A DNA stretch of 64,000 nucleotides from Myxocyprinus asiaticus. Taxonomy: Eukaryota; Chordata; Actinopteri; Cypriniformes; Catostomidae. The DNA lies in NCBI RefSeq assembly GCF_019703515.2, contig NC_059346.1, positions 10,387,001-10,451,000 of the forward strand, written 5' to 3'. This document shows, piece by piece, positions 32,700-43,272 of this stretch. The translations under genes were made by a program, and so were the position numbers. The notes under the pieces were generated by a model, which saw only the letters and a program-made list of their open reading frames with translations, was not told the origin of the DNA and made no database searches. Numbering within the stretch: position 1 is the stretch's first letter; every line of letters starts with the position of its first letter.

Positions 32700-34015
32700 G
32701 CTAACTAAGTTTTGGAACACTGCTTTAGACAGTGTTTTTTCTTTATAACTCAAGTGTGGTAACTCACTCATGCAACTGAAGTTAAACATGATGCTTTTAA
32801 AAGAATAAAGGCGGTGAGAGCACTCTAAGAGGAATGCGCATGCTGTAATTGGGCAGAAGTTAAATTAGATGCAGCGTGCTGAGAGGCTGCCACCATCGCT
32901 ACATTAACCAAGCATCATGTGTCGAGATGGAGGGAGAAAGAGAGAGAGAAGGCGACTGAGAGGGAAAATTTTCAACGGTATGAAACAGAAAGCTTGATCA
33001 ATGACTCCCGCAGTCAACTCGTTAATGAAGAGAGAAGCTTTTATTAGATATGAGTGAAATATTTATAAGATGAATATTTTAAAGGCCCACTCTTAGCCAA
33101 GGAGTGAGAAAGATAGAGACAGTCAGACAGAAAGAGGAAAAGATCTCACAAGGGTACCGGATTAAAGAAACCAAACACTTTTATATTTTCTCATTGCTTT
33201 AACTGTCTCTCGGCCTCTATGCCTTACGTGAATTCGGCTAAAATCTTTTGCGCCTTCAAAATCTTCTCCACTCCATTGTTCCTCTCTTGTACTCTCACAA
33301 TCTTTTCCTCTCCTTTTCTCTTCTCTGCAAAATACCAGTGAACCCTCATCTGCAGGGATCACTCTGAATGAATTAAATTAAAGCTAGTCTTCGGCTAGAA
33401 TACATTACGTTAAATCAGAACAGGAGTGAGACAGAGTGCTTTAGCTTGGAGGGAAAGTGCACCACATGGCACTTGATGAAGCAGAACAGAGTAGCGCCCA
33501 TATCACTATTGTACTGTAACAATATCTCCAAAGCAGAGAGATGGATGCCCAATTGCAGCCTGGCCCTTTTGCTTAAACGAGTAGATTGAGTTTAACTCTG
33601 GGTTAACGATTTAATAAAACCCCTTAAAATATGAACATGAAACAGTATTCACAACCAGTTTCACTTCCGTAATGTGATGTATTTTCAGAATATTCAATGG
33701 GAGAAAATGTATGAATGGACTTGATTTTATACATTGGAATGTGAAAAATGGTCACTATATGATGGGTGGTTGGAGGGCTGTGGTTAAAACCTAAGAGGAA
33801 GACCGAGAACCAGCTTTTGTTCAGAACTGGTTCCAAAAAACAAAACAGGAGCCGTATGATTTTTATGACTTTCGGTTCTATTAACGGTTCCCAAACATGC
33901 AATTAAAACACTTGATCTTCACATGCTGTACTTGTCTAATGTTATTAACCTTGTAAATATGCAACTAAGAACATAAACCCATGGGTATACAAATGTACAA
34001 TGAAAATTGTGAAAC
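32700..34015. other. Gene-free stretch
   Basis: The part 32870-33100 is mixed in composition and includes CTTTTATTAGATATGAGTGA; it is a candidate conserved non-coding block. The rest shows no repeat or gene that I recognise. Confidence 0.4.
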
Positions 34016-34023
34016 CTGACAAC

Positions 34024-34523
34024 TAAGGCTGGTCGATATGACCAAAAATTTTGTCACAATATATTTTTTCATATTGTCCGATATCGATATTTATCACAGT
34101 ATACATTTTATACCATTAATGGGAAAGAAAATGCATTCCACATGTCTGTTAAACCTCAAGAATGAAAGCATAACTTGTTTGTTTACAAGTAAACTCCAGA
34201 GGGTAAACTTCATTTTAATTTGAAGTTCAAAAATTATTCTCAGTTTAGGATTTAATCCTACATAAAGTGTGTGGGCTAGGTAGCCGCTATACAGCTAATA
34301 TTTCCTAACCAGCTGACTTCATGACTGTGATTCAGTTAGTTAGCTGTGCGTATAACTTTGCCAAACTGCTGTTTTTAGCGACATGCACCTGATCGTTTAA
34401 ATGTAGAACATAGGCTAAATATAGAAAATTACTCAATAGTTTATTATCGATATAATAAACTAGTTTATTAAGTTTTTTTTTTTTTTTCAATAAATATTGG
34501 GTTCGTTTTATCGCCCATCCCTA
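34024..34523. mobile_element. hAT-type MITE (500 bases)
   Basis: The left end TAAGGCTGGTCGATATGACC is answered by ATCGCCCATCCCTA on the right, and both arms hold ATATCGATAT/TATCGATATA motifs. Flanking 8-mers CTGACAAC (34016-34023) and CTGACTAA (34524-34531) share six bases. Confidence 0.75.
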
Positions 34524-34531
34524 CTGACTAA

Positions 34532-35331
34532 TGAGGATTAATTATTAACCCAGGGTAAAGTACTGTATGAACTGTGAAACTTGGAACAACATAACCCAGT
34601 TTTGCCTTAAAATGATCCTGGCTTAAAAATTTCAAGTATGAAAAGCTCATTTATGATCACAGAATAATGTACAAATTCTCAGGAATACATTCAGTTCTAT
34701 CTTATCTCTTCCCCTTTCTCTCTCCCGTCACATATTCAAGCGTGCTCTCGAACTGGACTTTCTAACATTTCTGAGACTGCAGTCGCTGACCCGGTGTCAT
34801 CCCTTAAGCTGTTGAACTAACCTTATAAACCTGTCTCACAAAATAGACACAAAAAAAAAAAAAGTATGCACACTTTTAGCCAAACAAACTCATAGTGACA
34901 AATGGCAACAGTAAAAAAATCACTCATACACACATTCAGATACACAAACTCATAGAGAAATTGTGTGACAACATTTCTAGATACTGTGACACACTGTCTC
35001 ATGTCACAAACTCCTGGGAGCACTGCTGACATTTTGCCAGTCCCTGTGTCCTTGTGTGTATTTTAATGTGTGTGTGTGTGTAGATTGAGCACTGCTGCTA
35101 AACCTTTGGCTGTCTTGTGTCAGTCTTGGACATTATGTGTGTTTGACTGTCTGCTCTCTCCTCTGTTGAGGACTCACCCAAGCAGACACTGATCTTTTGT
35201 GCACGCACACACACACGCACACACGCACACACACACACACACACTAAATTATTTAAACAGAAAAAGAAATGAAAAATTATACTATATATTAGATTTAACA
35301 GAAAGATATGTATTATTCTACTGTAAATAAC

Positions 35332-35364
<33 letters not shown>

Positions 35365-35821
35365 GGGAGTTTTTGGAAGTGAAACGTGAATTAGTTACCT
35401 TCAGTGTTGAAGAGTAGTTAACAAAGTAGTGACACAAACTTAACTACATTTTTCAGTAGAGTGATGGTAGCTCAGCTATTTTTACAGTAGAGGAGCTTTT
35501 TCAGTAATGAGCCACTTTTTCCAAAGAGTAGCAGTGTAGTGTCACAAACACTACATCTGTTACACTGTATTGTGAATGCAGCAATAGAGTAGAGGGAGTA
35601 ATCAAAAGCACTCACCTAAACCGCCCTCTGTCTCATTTAGCGCTGGGGAAACCGAATCATTTTAGTTCTTGTGGACAGTTAATGAAAATAAACCAGTAAA
35701 AGCAAACAATTCCCTTATATTTAGTGTTGGGAACTGACTCAGTTTACAGAGTTGGTTCTTTCGGACAGTTCACATAAATTCACCGATTCACCTGAGCCCT
35801 GCTAAGCCTGAAAGGGACTTA
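34532..35821. other. Gene-free stretch with simple repeats and MITE ends
   Basis: An AC-rich array with interspersed G at 35201-35244 and a poly(A) run at 35336-35362. CAGTGTTGAAGAGTAGTTAA at 35402 and AGTGTTGGGAACTGACTCAG at 35721 resemble left ends of common cyprinid hAT-type MITEs; partners are not identified. Confidence 0.5.
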
Positions 35822-36287
35822 CAGTTTTTTACAATCACTAGGACCCATTTCTCAATACTTAAGTCATTTTAAAAAACTCTTCACACAGTTCTCCTAACCA
35901 ACTTTCAGCTTGGCACAGCAGTTAATTTCACATCCAAAATGCACTAAAACTACCAAAACACTTCATACGTGTCTCAAATCATCTCATTCTTCCATAATAC
36001 TAGCAAAGGTTGTCACCCAACAAGCACACTTTGACACTCATAAAACAATGACCTAAAAAACACTAACAACAGGTAGCATTACACAATGTTTTAATGTTAA
36101 AAATTTCTTTACAAAACAAGAATGACACCTCTCTACTGTTTAGAATTCACTGCAGTATATGTTACAGGAATGAAACAGACATGATGCAATATGCTTCAAT
36201 ATGTTTTATGTCATTTTTTGGCATTGAGTGATTCCAAAATACAAGACTTTTTATATACATCTACCGATACCGATACAGTAGCAATGC

Positions 36288-37757
36288 TAGTCAATCCTGT
36301 CTTCTGCATTTGGCCACAGGTTCTCATCCACATCACATCTCATGATATCTTGGGCAATACACCTAGGAAAGAATCTTTTGGCATGCCTGGTTCATCCCTG
36401 GCAAACTTCTGTAGATATGTCCAGGCATAGAGCATTAATTGCATCCAGGAGGGACATTTGATCATGTGGACTGTGGTCATAAACCTTCCACCTCCATGAG
36501 GAAAATAATTCCTCTATGGGGTTGAGGAATGGAGAATAAGGTGGGAGGAAAATGATAGCATCCCATCTCAGGATGGAAACCACTCTGTGACTGCATGGAA
36601 GTGGTGAAATGCCACATTGTCCCATACAATTACAAATGTTGGCTGATTTCGCCTCACTGCAACCCTTTCCTCACCTGGCATAACCCTTCCATAGAGGTCA
36701 TCCAGGAATGAAATGAGATGCTCTGTGTTGTATGGCCCAATTAGCGGTTTGTGTAACAGCAATCCATCAGAGGATATTACTGCAAACATTGTGATGCTGG
36801 CACCCCTCTGGCCCAGGACATACACTGTGGCTCTTTTCCCAATCACATTCCTTCCTCGCCACCATGTTTTGGCCAAGTTGAAACTAGCCTCATCCACAAA
36901 GATGAATATGTGGGGTGTTTGCCTGGCTTCAATCTCCATGACTCTCTAAAATAAATCCAAAAGTCAACATAAGAGTTAGGCTATTACAGTAGTTTGCATT
37001 ATACTGCACCTAAAAACATGCCTTTGTGTGCCTCTGCCCTGTTTGGTTTTGTTCAAAACCAGTTCTGTGCTTTATAGTCATCTTACCTGGACATATTGGT
37101 TCTGGAGTTGCTTGACTCATTCAGAGATCCTCTCAAAGGGGACAGTGTACAACTGCTTCATCCTGACTTGATGTTGTTTCAGGACTCTAGAAATAGTTAT
37201 GCTTACATTGTGAATATTTCCAAATGTAATGTTGTCTGCCAACACTCTGTCCCGAATCTCTGTGAGTTTTATGCTATCGTTTCTGATGACCATATCAACT
37301 ATTGCAGTTTCCTGCACAGCAGTGAAAATCCTACCTCTCCCGCCTGTGGGTGATAACTGTTGGGTCCGAAGTAGAAATACAAAAACGATTACACACAAGT
37401 GGGTTTGGAGGCTTTGCTCAATTTACTTCTGTAATGTGCAGTTCAGTCAGATGCCCTTGCAGAATGCACATCTTACCTGTTTTTTTGCCAGAAATATCTC
37501 ACAATAGATGCCACTGTTGAGCGTTGCTGATTTGGCTGCACTCTCAGACCAGCCTCTCTCATTGATAGACCATGATTTATTACATGATCAATTATAGTGG
37601 CCCTAATCTCATCCGAGACTACAGCTCTTGATCTTCCTCTCGGTCTTCTTCCACCATGCATTCGTACTCCTCTCCCTGCCACTTTTCTTCCTCTGTCAGC
37701 CACTTCTCTATCTCTGGCTGGGTCCATGTTTACATTACAGTACAAAATTATTCCCAA
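36288..37757 (-). pseudogene. IS630/Tc1-like transposase pseudogene, three exons
   Basis: Exon 1 (37757-37477) has a basic, arginine-rich start (MDPAR at 37727, the likelier initiator) and an HTH-like IDHVINHGLSMREAGLRV. Exon 2 (37356-37087) has GGRGRIFTAVQETAIVDMV and RVLKQHQVRMKQLY. Exon 3 (36945-36288) has the catalytic blocks IFVDEASFNL, VIVWDNVAFHHFH and PPYSPFLNPIEE, with about 35 residues between the second D and the E once the frame break is allowed for. Both introns (37357-37476 and 36946-37086) start GTAAGAT and end AG. Damage: TGA at 37117-37119, a frame break near 36570, TGA at about 36392-36394 and a probable indel in the A7 run at the exon 1 end. The C-terminal part after the last stop, with ENLWPNAEDR, reaches TAG at 36288-36290. 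Confidence 0.85.
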
Positions 37758-37980
37758 GATTTCCCCTTTTGTAATGATGCTGGCACTGGCAATGATGAAG
37801 ACGATGATGAAGTGTAGAGAGAACCCAAGTGCTGTTTATTTACAAATGCGATAATCCAAAAAACCCTAACTACAACGTGATCAAAACAAACTTGACTAAA
37901 ACTAGACTAGACTTGACATAATTTGACTATAGACTTGAAGTAACATGACTAGACTTGACAAAACAAAGTAACATCCACAT

Positions 37981-38178
37981 TCAATACTCGACAAAGACAC
38001 AACGGAAAACATGAGGCTTCAATACATGGACATGAGGGAACACTGGCTCGGCGGCGGCCATGTCGTGGACCTCTGGCTCGGCGGCGGCCATGTCGTGGAC
38101 CTCTGGCTCGGCGGCGGCCATGTCGTGGACCTCTGGCTCGGCGGCGGCCATGTCGTGGACCTCTGGCTCTGGGTTCAT
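37981..38178 (-). CDS. Small ORF with 10-residue EPEVHDMAAA repeats
   Basis: An ATG at 38178 opens about 16 bases inside the upstream LTR. It reads MNPEPEVHDMAAA and then three more copies of the EPEVHDMAAA unit (encoded by 38043-38162), followed by a tail that runs into the partial LTR, 65 residues in all. Similar proline/glutamate/alanine repeat frames are, to my recollection, common in predicted cyprinid proteins. I know no function. The reading frame may be kept by the 30-base unit length alone, so expression is unproven. Confidence 0.35.
   Translation of the reverse strand: MNPEPEVHDMAAAEPEVHDMAAAEPEVHDMAAAEPEVHDMAAAEPVFPHVHVLKPHVFRCVFVEY
38043..38162. repeat. 4 x 30-base minisatellite
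   Basis: Units start at 38043, 38073, 38103 and 38133 and are identical in the bases read (CTGGCTCGGCGGCGGCCATG, then TCGTGGACCT). A partial fifth copy follows at 38163. It is GC-rich in an AT-rich region. Confidence 0.95.
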
Positions 38179-38194
38179 AGTAGTTCAAGTATTC

Positions 38195-38626
38195 TGTAAT
38201 GATGCTGGCACTGGCAATGATGAAGATGACGATGTGTAGAGAGAACCCAAGTGCAGTTTATTTACAAACATGATAATCCAAAAAACCCTAACTACAACAT
38301 GATCAGTGACTTGACCTTGACCTTGACCCTGACCTGACCTGACCTGACCTGACCTGACCTGACCTGACCTGACCTGACCTGACCTGACCTGACCTGACAA
38401 CAAAGTAACATCCACATTCAATACTTGACAAAGACACAATGGAAAACATTAGGCTTAAATACATGGACATGGAGGAACATAAACCAATGAACAAACAAAA
38501 CTGATAACAAGATAATTAAACAATAAACCAATGAAAACATGGAGGGAAACATGAAATCACATGACAAGGGAACAGGAACTAAACTTTTCAAAATAAAAGA
38601 CATGAATCAACAAAATACACATGACA
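38195..38626 (-). repeat. Full-length LTR of the miniature element
   Basis: 432 bases, TGTCATG at its 5' side (38626) and CATTACA at its 3' side (38195). A poly(A) signal AATAAA on the minus strand lies near 38256-38261, shortly before ACTGCACTTGGGTTCTCTC, as expected for an R-U5 region. The partial partner is 37770 to about 38042. Confidence 0.7.
38308..38398. repeat. (CTGAC)n array inside the LTR
   Basis: Three TTGACC units lead into about 14 perfect CTGAC pentamers. The sister LTR has only scattered ACTTGAC motifs at the same place (37889-37958), so the array expanded in one copy. Confidence 0.9.
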
Positions 38627-39109
38627 CCTTTTGTGTATGTGGTAATGAATTTGAAAGACTAACATTTTTTAGATTTGGAATATATTTCAATATGGTATTA
38701 CTGTAGAAATGTAACAAATTGCTGTCTTATTCAATTTTGTGTTATGTTAGGTTTTGAACTTAAGTTTAACAGTTTTGAAAAGAGTATGTAAATATGTGCA
38801 AATTGGCCTGTAGATACATAGAGTTGTTGGTGGTGGTTGTGTCTGAGTGAGAAAATAATTCATGTAATTTGAAAGATGTAGTCACTGAATGCATTTTGTG
38901 CCAAAGCAATAAAAAAATGATCCACAGTTTAGCCCACATAGACTGCTGTTGTGCTTACTGTGTGAAGAGTTTTGAAAAAGTGACTTAAATATTGAGAAAT
39001 GGGTCCAAGCAATTGTATATAAAAAAAAAAAAAAACTGTAATTGCTGTTGTTAATCACTCTATTTTGTTTTAACCTGTTGATGCTCATTGACCCCACCCA
39101 TGGGTTTGA

Positions 39110-39268
39110 CTTTACTTTGCTTAAATGAGTTCACATTTACTATATAGTGTGCTGTTCAAAATTGTTCATAATGTTGACAAATTATACATCTTTATAATTT
39201 GTCAACATTATTAACTCTTTTCTGACTAGACTAAATAGTAAAATGTGAACTAATTTAAGCAAAGTGAC
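39110..39268. repeat. Two-tier palindrome in the left end of the piggyBac-like element
   Basis: The inner stem is 17 bases, perfect: AATGTTGACAAATTATA (39170-39186), a 6-base loop and its complement at 39193-39209. Outside it TTTGCTTAAATGAGTTCACA (from 39116) is matched inverted by TGTGAACTAATTTAAGCAAA (39244-39263) with one mismatch. Confidence 0.9.
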
Positions 39269-39455
39269 ATCAGTTTGGGGGGTGGGGGGGGGGGGCATGC
39301 ACATCAACAGCTAATTATCGCTAACGTGATCACACCCACCAGCAGAGCACACTATTCATACGGTAATGTGCTGAGACGATCAATACAAATGGTAAACGCC
39401 CCCAATAGCGCCTTAAAAAGCATCAAGTTCATTCACTTTTCTGCGTGTTTAGAAG

Positions 39456-39578
39456 ATGGCACGCTACACAGGTGAGGAAGATCCTGGATAGTGATGAAGG
39501 GTTCACATTTTCCTCAGAAGAAGAGCGGGACTCCTACGAGGAACATTTGCATTTTGAAGAGGATACAATTTCGGATGA
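39456..39578 (+). pseudogene. Remnant of a piggyBac-type transposase first exon
   Basis: An ATG at 39456 begins MARYTGEE and then breaks frame near 39475. The next frame reads LDSDEGFTFSSEEERDSYEE and further acidic residues up to a splice-donor-like GA|GTAAGT at 39577-39584. Acidic N-termini of this kind are usual in piggyBac transposases. An acceptor-like CTCTTTCAG ends at 40310, but the sequence after it has no transposase motif. Confidence 0.4.
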
Positions 39579-39940
39579 GTAAGTCATTTAGTTTTACTTA
39601 CATATTAGTTGACATGCTATTTTATATAAACATGTACATATTTTACTAGTTGGACAATTTCCAGACTTGCCAGCTAGTATTCAAAGTATTGAAATTTGAA
39701 ATATGTCCTAATAGGCAAGTTTTAATTACATTTAAATGTTGTTTCGGCTAAAGCAGGTATTTAAATTTTATGCTGTATGATATAAATATGATATGTAATA
39801 TTATAAAAAATAATATGAATGTTTAGATTGTATTTTAACTAGTGTTTATGCTGCCTCATTATCATCAATTAAGCTTGTGCTTGCAAATATCTGTTTGGGT
39901 GTAAATGTGTAAAATGTGCTGTAAATATGTCCATATTAGA

Positions 39941-40204
39941 AAATCAGCATATTAGAATGATTTCTGAAGGATCATGTGACACTGAAGACTGCAGTAATGA
40001 TGCTGAAAATTCAGCTTTGATCACAGGAATAAATTGCATTTTACAATATATTCAAATAGAAAAGTTATTTTAAATTGTAAAAAATATTTCACAATATCAC
40101 TGTTTTTGCTGTATTTTGGATCAAATAAATGCAGCCTTGGTGAGCAGAAGAGACTTCTTTTAAAAACATAAATCTTACTGATCTAAAACTTTTAAATGGT
40201 AGTG
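39941..40204 (-). mobile_element. Truncated Tc1-type MITE
   Basis: Landmarks of a very common cyprinid repeat: GATCATGTGACACTGAAGAC, TGGATCAAATAAATGCAGCC, and the terminal ACTTTTAAATGGTAGTG beside TA (40205-40206). The other half is absent. Confidence 0.65.
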
Positions 40205-40796
40205 TAAGTCTAAAGTAAAGTCTTTATGTAAAGAAAATGTATAGTCAGATTACTTCTTTTAACTTAAACTTGATTTTGTGAATAAGCTACAAACATTCAT
40301 TCTCTTTCAGGGGAGGGGTCTTTGTCTCCTCAGGTGTGAATAACATCAATATTCATGATCATCCATGCCTCCTCGCATATGGCCTTTCTAACACTAAAAG
40401 TGTCTCACAAAAGTTAAATGACTATATTATTTTGTATGAATGAGTGATTAAGATGGTTTTCCCATCATTTTGTAGCAAAAACTCTAGGCTACAAGATTCA
40501 GTTCTCAAAAGTCTTGTGAATAAATGTTTAGTATGTGTTATATGGCCTTATTTCAGTGACTTAACATTTTTGTTTTTTCAAAAACCATGCATAAACGTTA
40601 TTTTCTCAAAAATACAAACATGTACATACATGTTGTTCACATATTATTGTAGCCCAGTTTGTGCTGAATACAGTGTTATCAGATTTTAGCCATAATATGT
40701 TTTTAAGCAACTGAAAAAAGCACAAATGTCAAGGCATATCAAAACTTCTCCAGGGCCCAAAACACCCTCAGACCCCAGAGGGTTAAAGTGTGTTCC

Positions 40797-42604
40797 TTTA
40801 CCCTTTCTATCAATGCCATGACTTTTAAAATATTAATTAGTAAAACTGCGAGTATATGAAGAACATAATGTGTAAAAAAACGTAATCTAATTGAAGTCTT
40901 GAAGTCTCTCCCAAATGCACACTTTTATCATTCATGCACCCTCCTGAACTTGCTGACTAGCACCCTATTGGTCTGCACTCGCTTACGTCACCTTAAGGCC
41001 TTTGCACACCAAACGCGAATGTCCGGTGCGATTTCTCACTGCGATCAACATTTTGAATCAAAACAATAGATTCCTACTGAGCAATTCTCACCTGGAGCAA
41101 ACATTCGACAAAGCAAACCTTTTTTTTTTACGGTGACCGTACGTTTCCACTGGCGCGATAATGAAAACTTTATTAACTTCCTGCCATCAGTTGACGCATC
41201 AGTCACGTAAGTGCAATGGCGTGTTCACACGAGAAGTCGGAAGCGTGCGGTTTGTATACAACAGAGGAATGTCATGCGAGAGTTGAGTAATTTCAAACAG
41301 CAACCGGAAGCAATGATTTAAAGTTAAAAACTTTTTAATTATCGATTTGTTTCTTACACCAAACTATCAATTTACTTCAGAAGATATTCATTGATTGACT
41401 GGAGTCAACTGGATAACTTTTGTGCTGCCTAAATATGCCTTTTGGACCAGGAGACTGATGGCACCTGTATATTTCCATTGTATGGACAAAAAAATCTGAA
41501 ATATGCTTATAAAAATCTTCGGTTCTGCAGAAGAAGGAAAGTCATACACATCTGGGATGGCTTAAAGGTAAGTAAATCATGAGAGGATTTACATTTTGGG
41601 TGAACTAACCCTTTAACACAATTATATATAGTATGCTTGGCAGTGGCATATAAAATATTGTTCCAAATGATAACATGTTTTAACAGTTAAACCATTGTTT
41701 ACGCTTTGTTCTTTCCAATCACCCCTCAGACTATGTATTCATGATAATACTGTCAGTCAACTTGTCCAGCAGGTCAACTAAAATAGTTTGTGAAGTGTCT
41801 CTAAACCTTTCTTCCTCGCTGAGCAAATCAAAAACACACTCATCATTGCTGCTTCAGCTGGTAGAAAGATGCATTTTATTTTTTTGATCTGCTTGCTAGA
41901 GAATCATTTGATTTTCTTGTTTGTTTTGCAAACTTGTCAAGAGGTTATTTCTCTAACCCGTTGATGGGTGGAGGGTGGATCAACTCAAAGGTGCATGGAG
42001 CCACCTACTGTATCGGGGTAAAATTGCTTGTCGATTAGCGCCACCTATTGTAAAGGCGTGAATGTGCTAATGGTGAACATTGGTGAACAAATGTTTGGTT
42101 AGCAAATATCCTATCTCAAAACGAATGTTCTAATTTGTTGCTCAGAGAATTTGGACTGTCTATCTTGCCCATGCCTTTAGTTTAGCGTTCCCACCTCTCG
42201 CTGCTCCAAGCACATTTAGAGGGAATCTCTGTACACTTTTTAAAATAATACAATCACAATTCGCTCAACAGTGCTGTGGCATTGCCTCAGTAGACTGAAA
42301 AGTTACAGTCAAAAGCATATTTGTTTGTTCTGGCAGACACATCTCCCGTCACTGATTTTATGTGAGCATATAAGTGGGAAAAGGACATATGCTTGCATAA
42401 GCGCTAGACTACACTACTGGTAGTATCCATGTTTTTTGGTGGAAACCATGGTTTTGGTACAATTAATCATAGTTTTAGTACAGTAACACTGTAGTATCCA
42501 TATAGTAACCATGGTTTTACAATAAAAATATTGTAGTAACAATTGTGAAATGTGTGGTTATTTGGTTTTACTAAAAATATTATGGTTAAACTACCCAGAT
42601 AAAC
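40797..42604. other. Gene-free stretch with repeat fragments
   Basis: AAGGCCTTTGCACACCAAAC at 40996 looks like the end of a DNA transposon. At 41500-41612 a right-end fragment of the TTAA-type MITE (copy 5) closes with GGGTGAACTAACCCTTTAA. From 42430 to 42560 the CCATGGTTTTA motifs of a cyprinid repeat occur. No gene is seen. Confidence 0.5.
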
Positions 42605-42606
42605 TA

Positions 42607-42903
42607 CCCAGACAGCACACGTACATCTCCGAGATGTCTGTTTTATATATTTTCATCTGGAAAGCATCACAATCTAATTAACATCTGCTAAACATCTTAA
42701 AAAGATCACATTAACAAATATTCTAAATCATAAACGTCTCAAAGACATCTGCTGAATGTCTTATTGACATCCGAGATATAATTATTCACATACGTCTTAT
42801 AGATGTATTGGTTATGAGCAAACAATGTAAAAAATACATCTTCCATATGTAAACACACATCAAAAAGACATCTGGGTGATGTACTATACGTGTGCTATCA
42901 GGG
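42607..42903. mobile_element. TA-flanked MITE (297 bases)
   Basis: CCCAGACAGCACACGTACAT at the left and, read inward, CCCTGATAGCACACGTATAG at the right; TA on both sides (42605-42606 and 42904-42905). The interior repeats AAGACATCT/AGATGTCT motifs. A Tc1/mariner-type MITE is likely. Confidence 0.7.
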
Positions 42904-42931
42904 TATGGTTACTGTAGTACAACCATGTGTA

Positions 42932-43267
42932 TGTAACGAGGCAGGCGAGGATGGAGGATCTAAATGCAGTTTTTAATAAAACCAAGATATACAAAGTAAC
43001 TCAAAACATAAAGAAACAAAACACGGGGAACAAAGCACAGAGCATAGTGTAATACATGTGAAGACTGAAAAATAATCCAGGGGAAACAAGGGCTTAAGTA
43101 CACAAGGGAAAACAAGGGAATGAGGAACACCTGGGGAAACAATCAGGGTAAACCAATCATAAAATGAAACTACAAAAGGACCACAAAACTAACACAGGAA
43201 AAAGGAACGGGGAATTAAACAAGAATTTCAACATAAAAGTCTAGTCACAAACAAGGAATACGTGACA
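42932..43267 (-). mobile_element. Gypsy-like solo LTR
   Basis: In minus orientation it starts TGTCACGTATTCC and ends CTCGTTACA, 336 bases. A 5-base duplication GTGTA lies on both sides (42927-42931 and 43268-43272). A poly(A)-signal-like TTTTATTAAAAACTGCATTT precedes the 3' end. Solo LTRs arise when two LTRs of one provirus recombine. The end sequences resemble those of the miniature LTR element at 37770-38626. The frame 42960-43142 is not a gene. Confidence 0.75.
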
Positions 43268-43272
43268 GTGTA

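Larger units (their letters stand above)
37770..38626 (-). mobile_element. Miniature Gypsy-like LTR element
   Basis: A 5-base duplication CCTTT flanks it (37765-37769 and 38627-38631). In minus orientation a full LTR (38626-38195) starts TGTCATGTG and ends CATTACA. A second, partial LTR copy (about 38042-37770) ends with the same CAATGATGA-to-CATTACA sequence. Only about 150 bases lie between them, made up mainly of a 4 x 30-base repeat. There is no gag-pol and no protease, RT or integrase. In size and build it resembles the non-autonomous TRIM elements. It interrupts the transposon 35822-39037 just upstream of the transposase start. Confidence 0.7.
35822..39037 (-). mobile_element. IS630/Tc1-like DNA transposon with intron-containing transposase
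   Basis: The two ends are inverted repeats of roughly 70 bases. The left reads CAGTTTTTTACAATCACTAG, then GACCCATTTCTCAATACTTA and CTCTTCACACAGT; the right repeats these in reverse (38955-39037). TA flanks both ends (35820-35821 and 39038-39039). The minus strand encodes a transposase pseudogene. A miniature LTR element (37770-38626) sits in its 5' leader. Known biology: IS630/Tc1 transposases carry a DDE/D catalytic triad and insert at TA. Without the LTR insert the element would be about 2.35 kb. Confidence 0.85.
39074..40792 (+). mobile_element. piggyBac-like element, non-autonomous
   Basis: TTAA borders both ends (39070-39073 and 40793-40796). The right end read inward is CCCTCTGGGGTCTGAGGGTG; the left is the weaker CCTGTTGATGCTCATTGACC. 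A foldback lies in the left end (39110-39268), a first-exon-like reading block at 39456-39578, and a fragment of a different MITE (39941-40204) in the middle. No transposase catalytic domain is visible. piggyBac elements insert precisely at TTAA; the assignment is inferred from the ends and the acidic exon. Confidence 0.5.

Noticed and set aside
32371..32708. Plus-strand ORFs of 87 and 60 residues
   Set aside because: Antisense to a decayed Tc1/mariner transposase segment.
36191..36949. Plus-strand ORFs at 36191-36430 and 36713-36949
   Set aside because: Antisense shadows of the transposase exon 3.
38043..38162. CRISPR-like direct repeats of 30 bases
   Set aside because: The units are directly adjacent with no spacers; this is a minisatellite in a eukaryotic LTR element.
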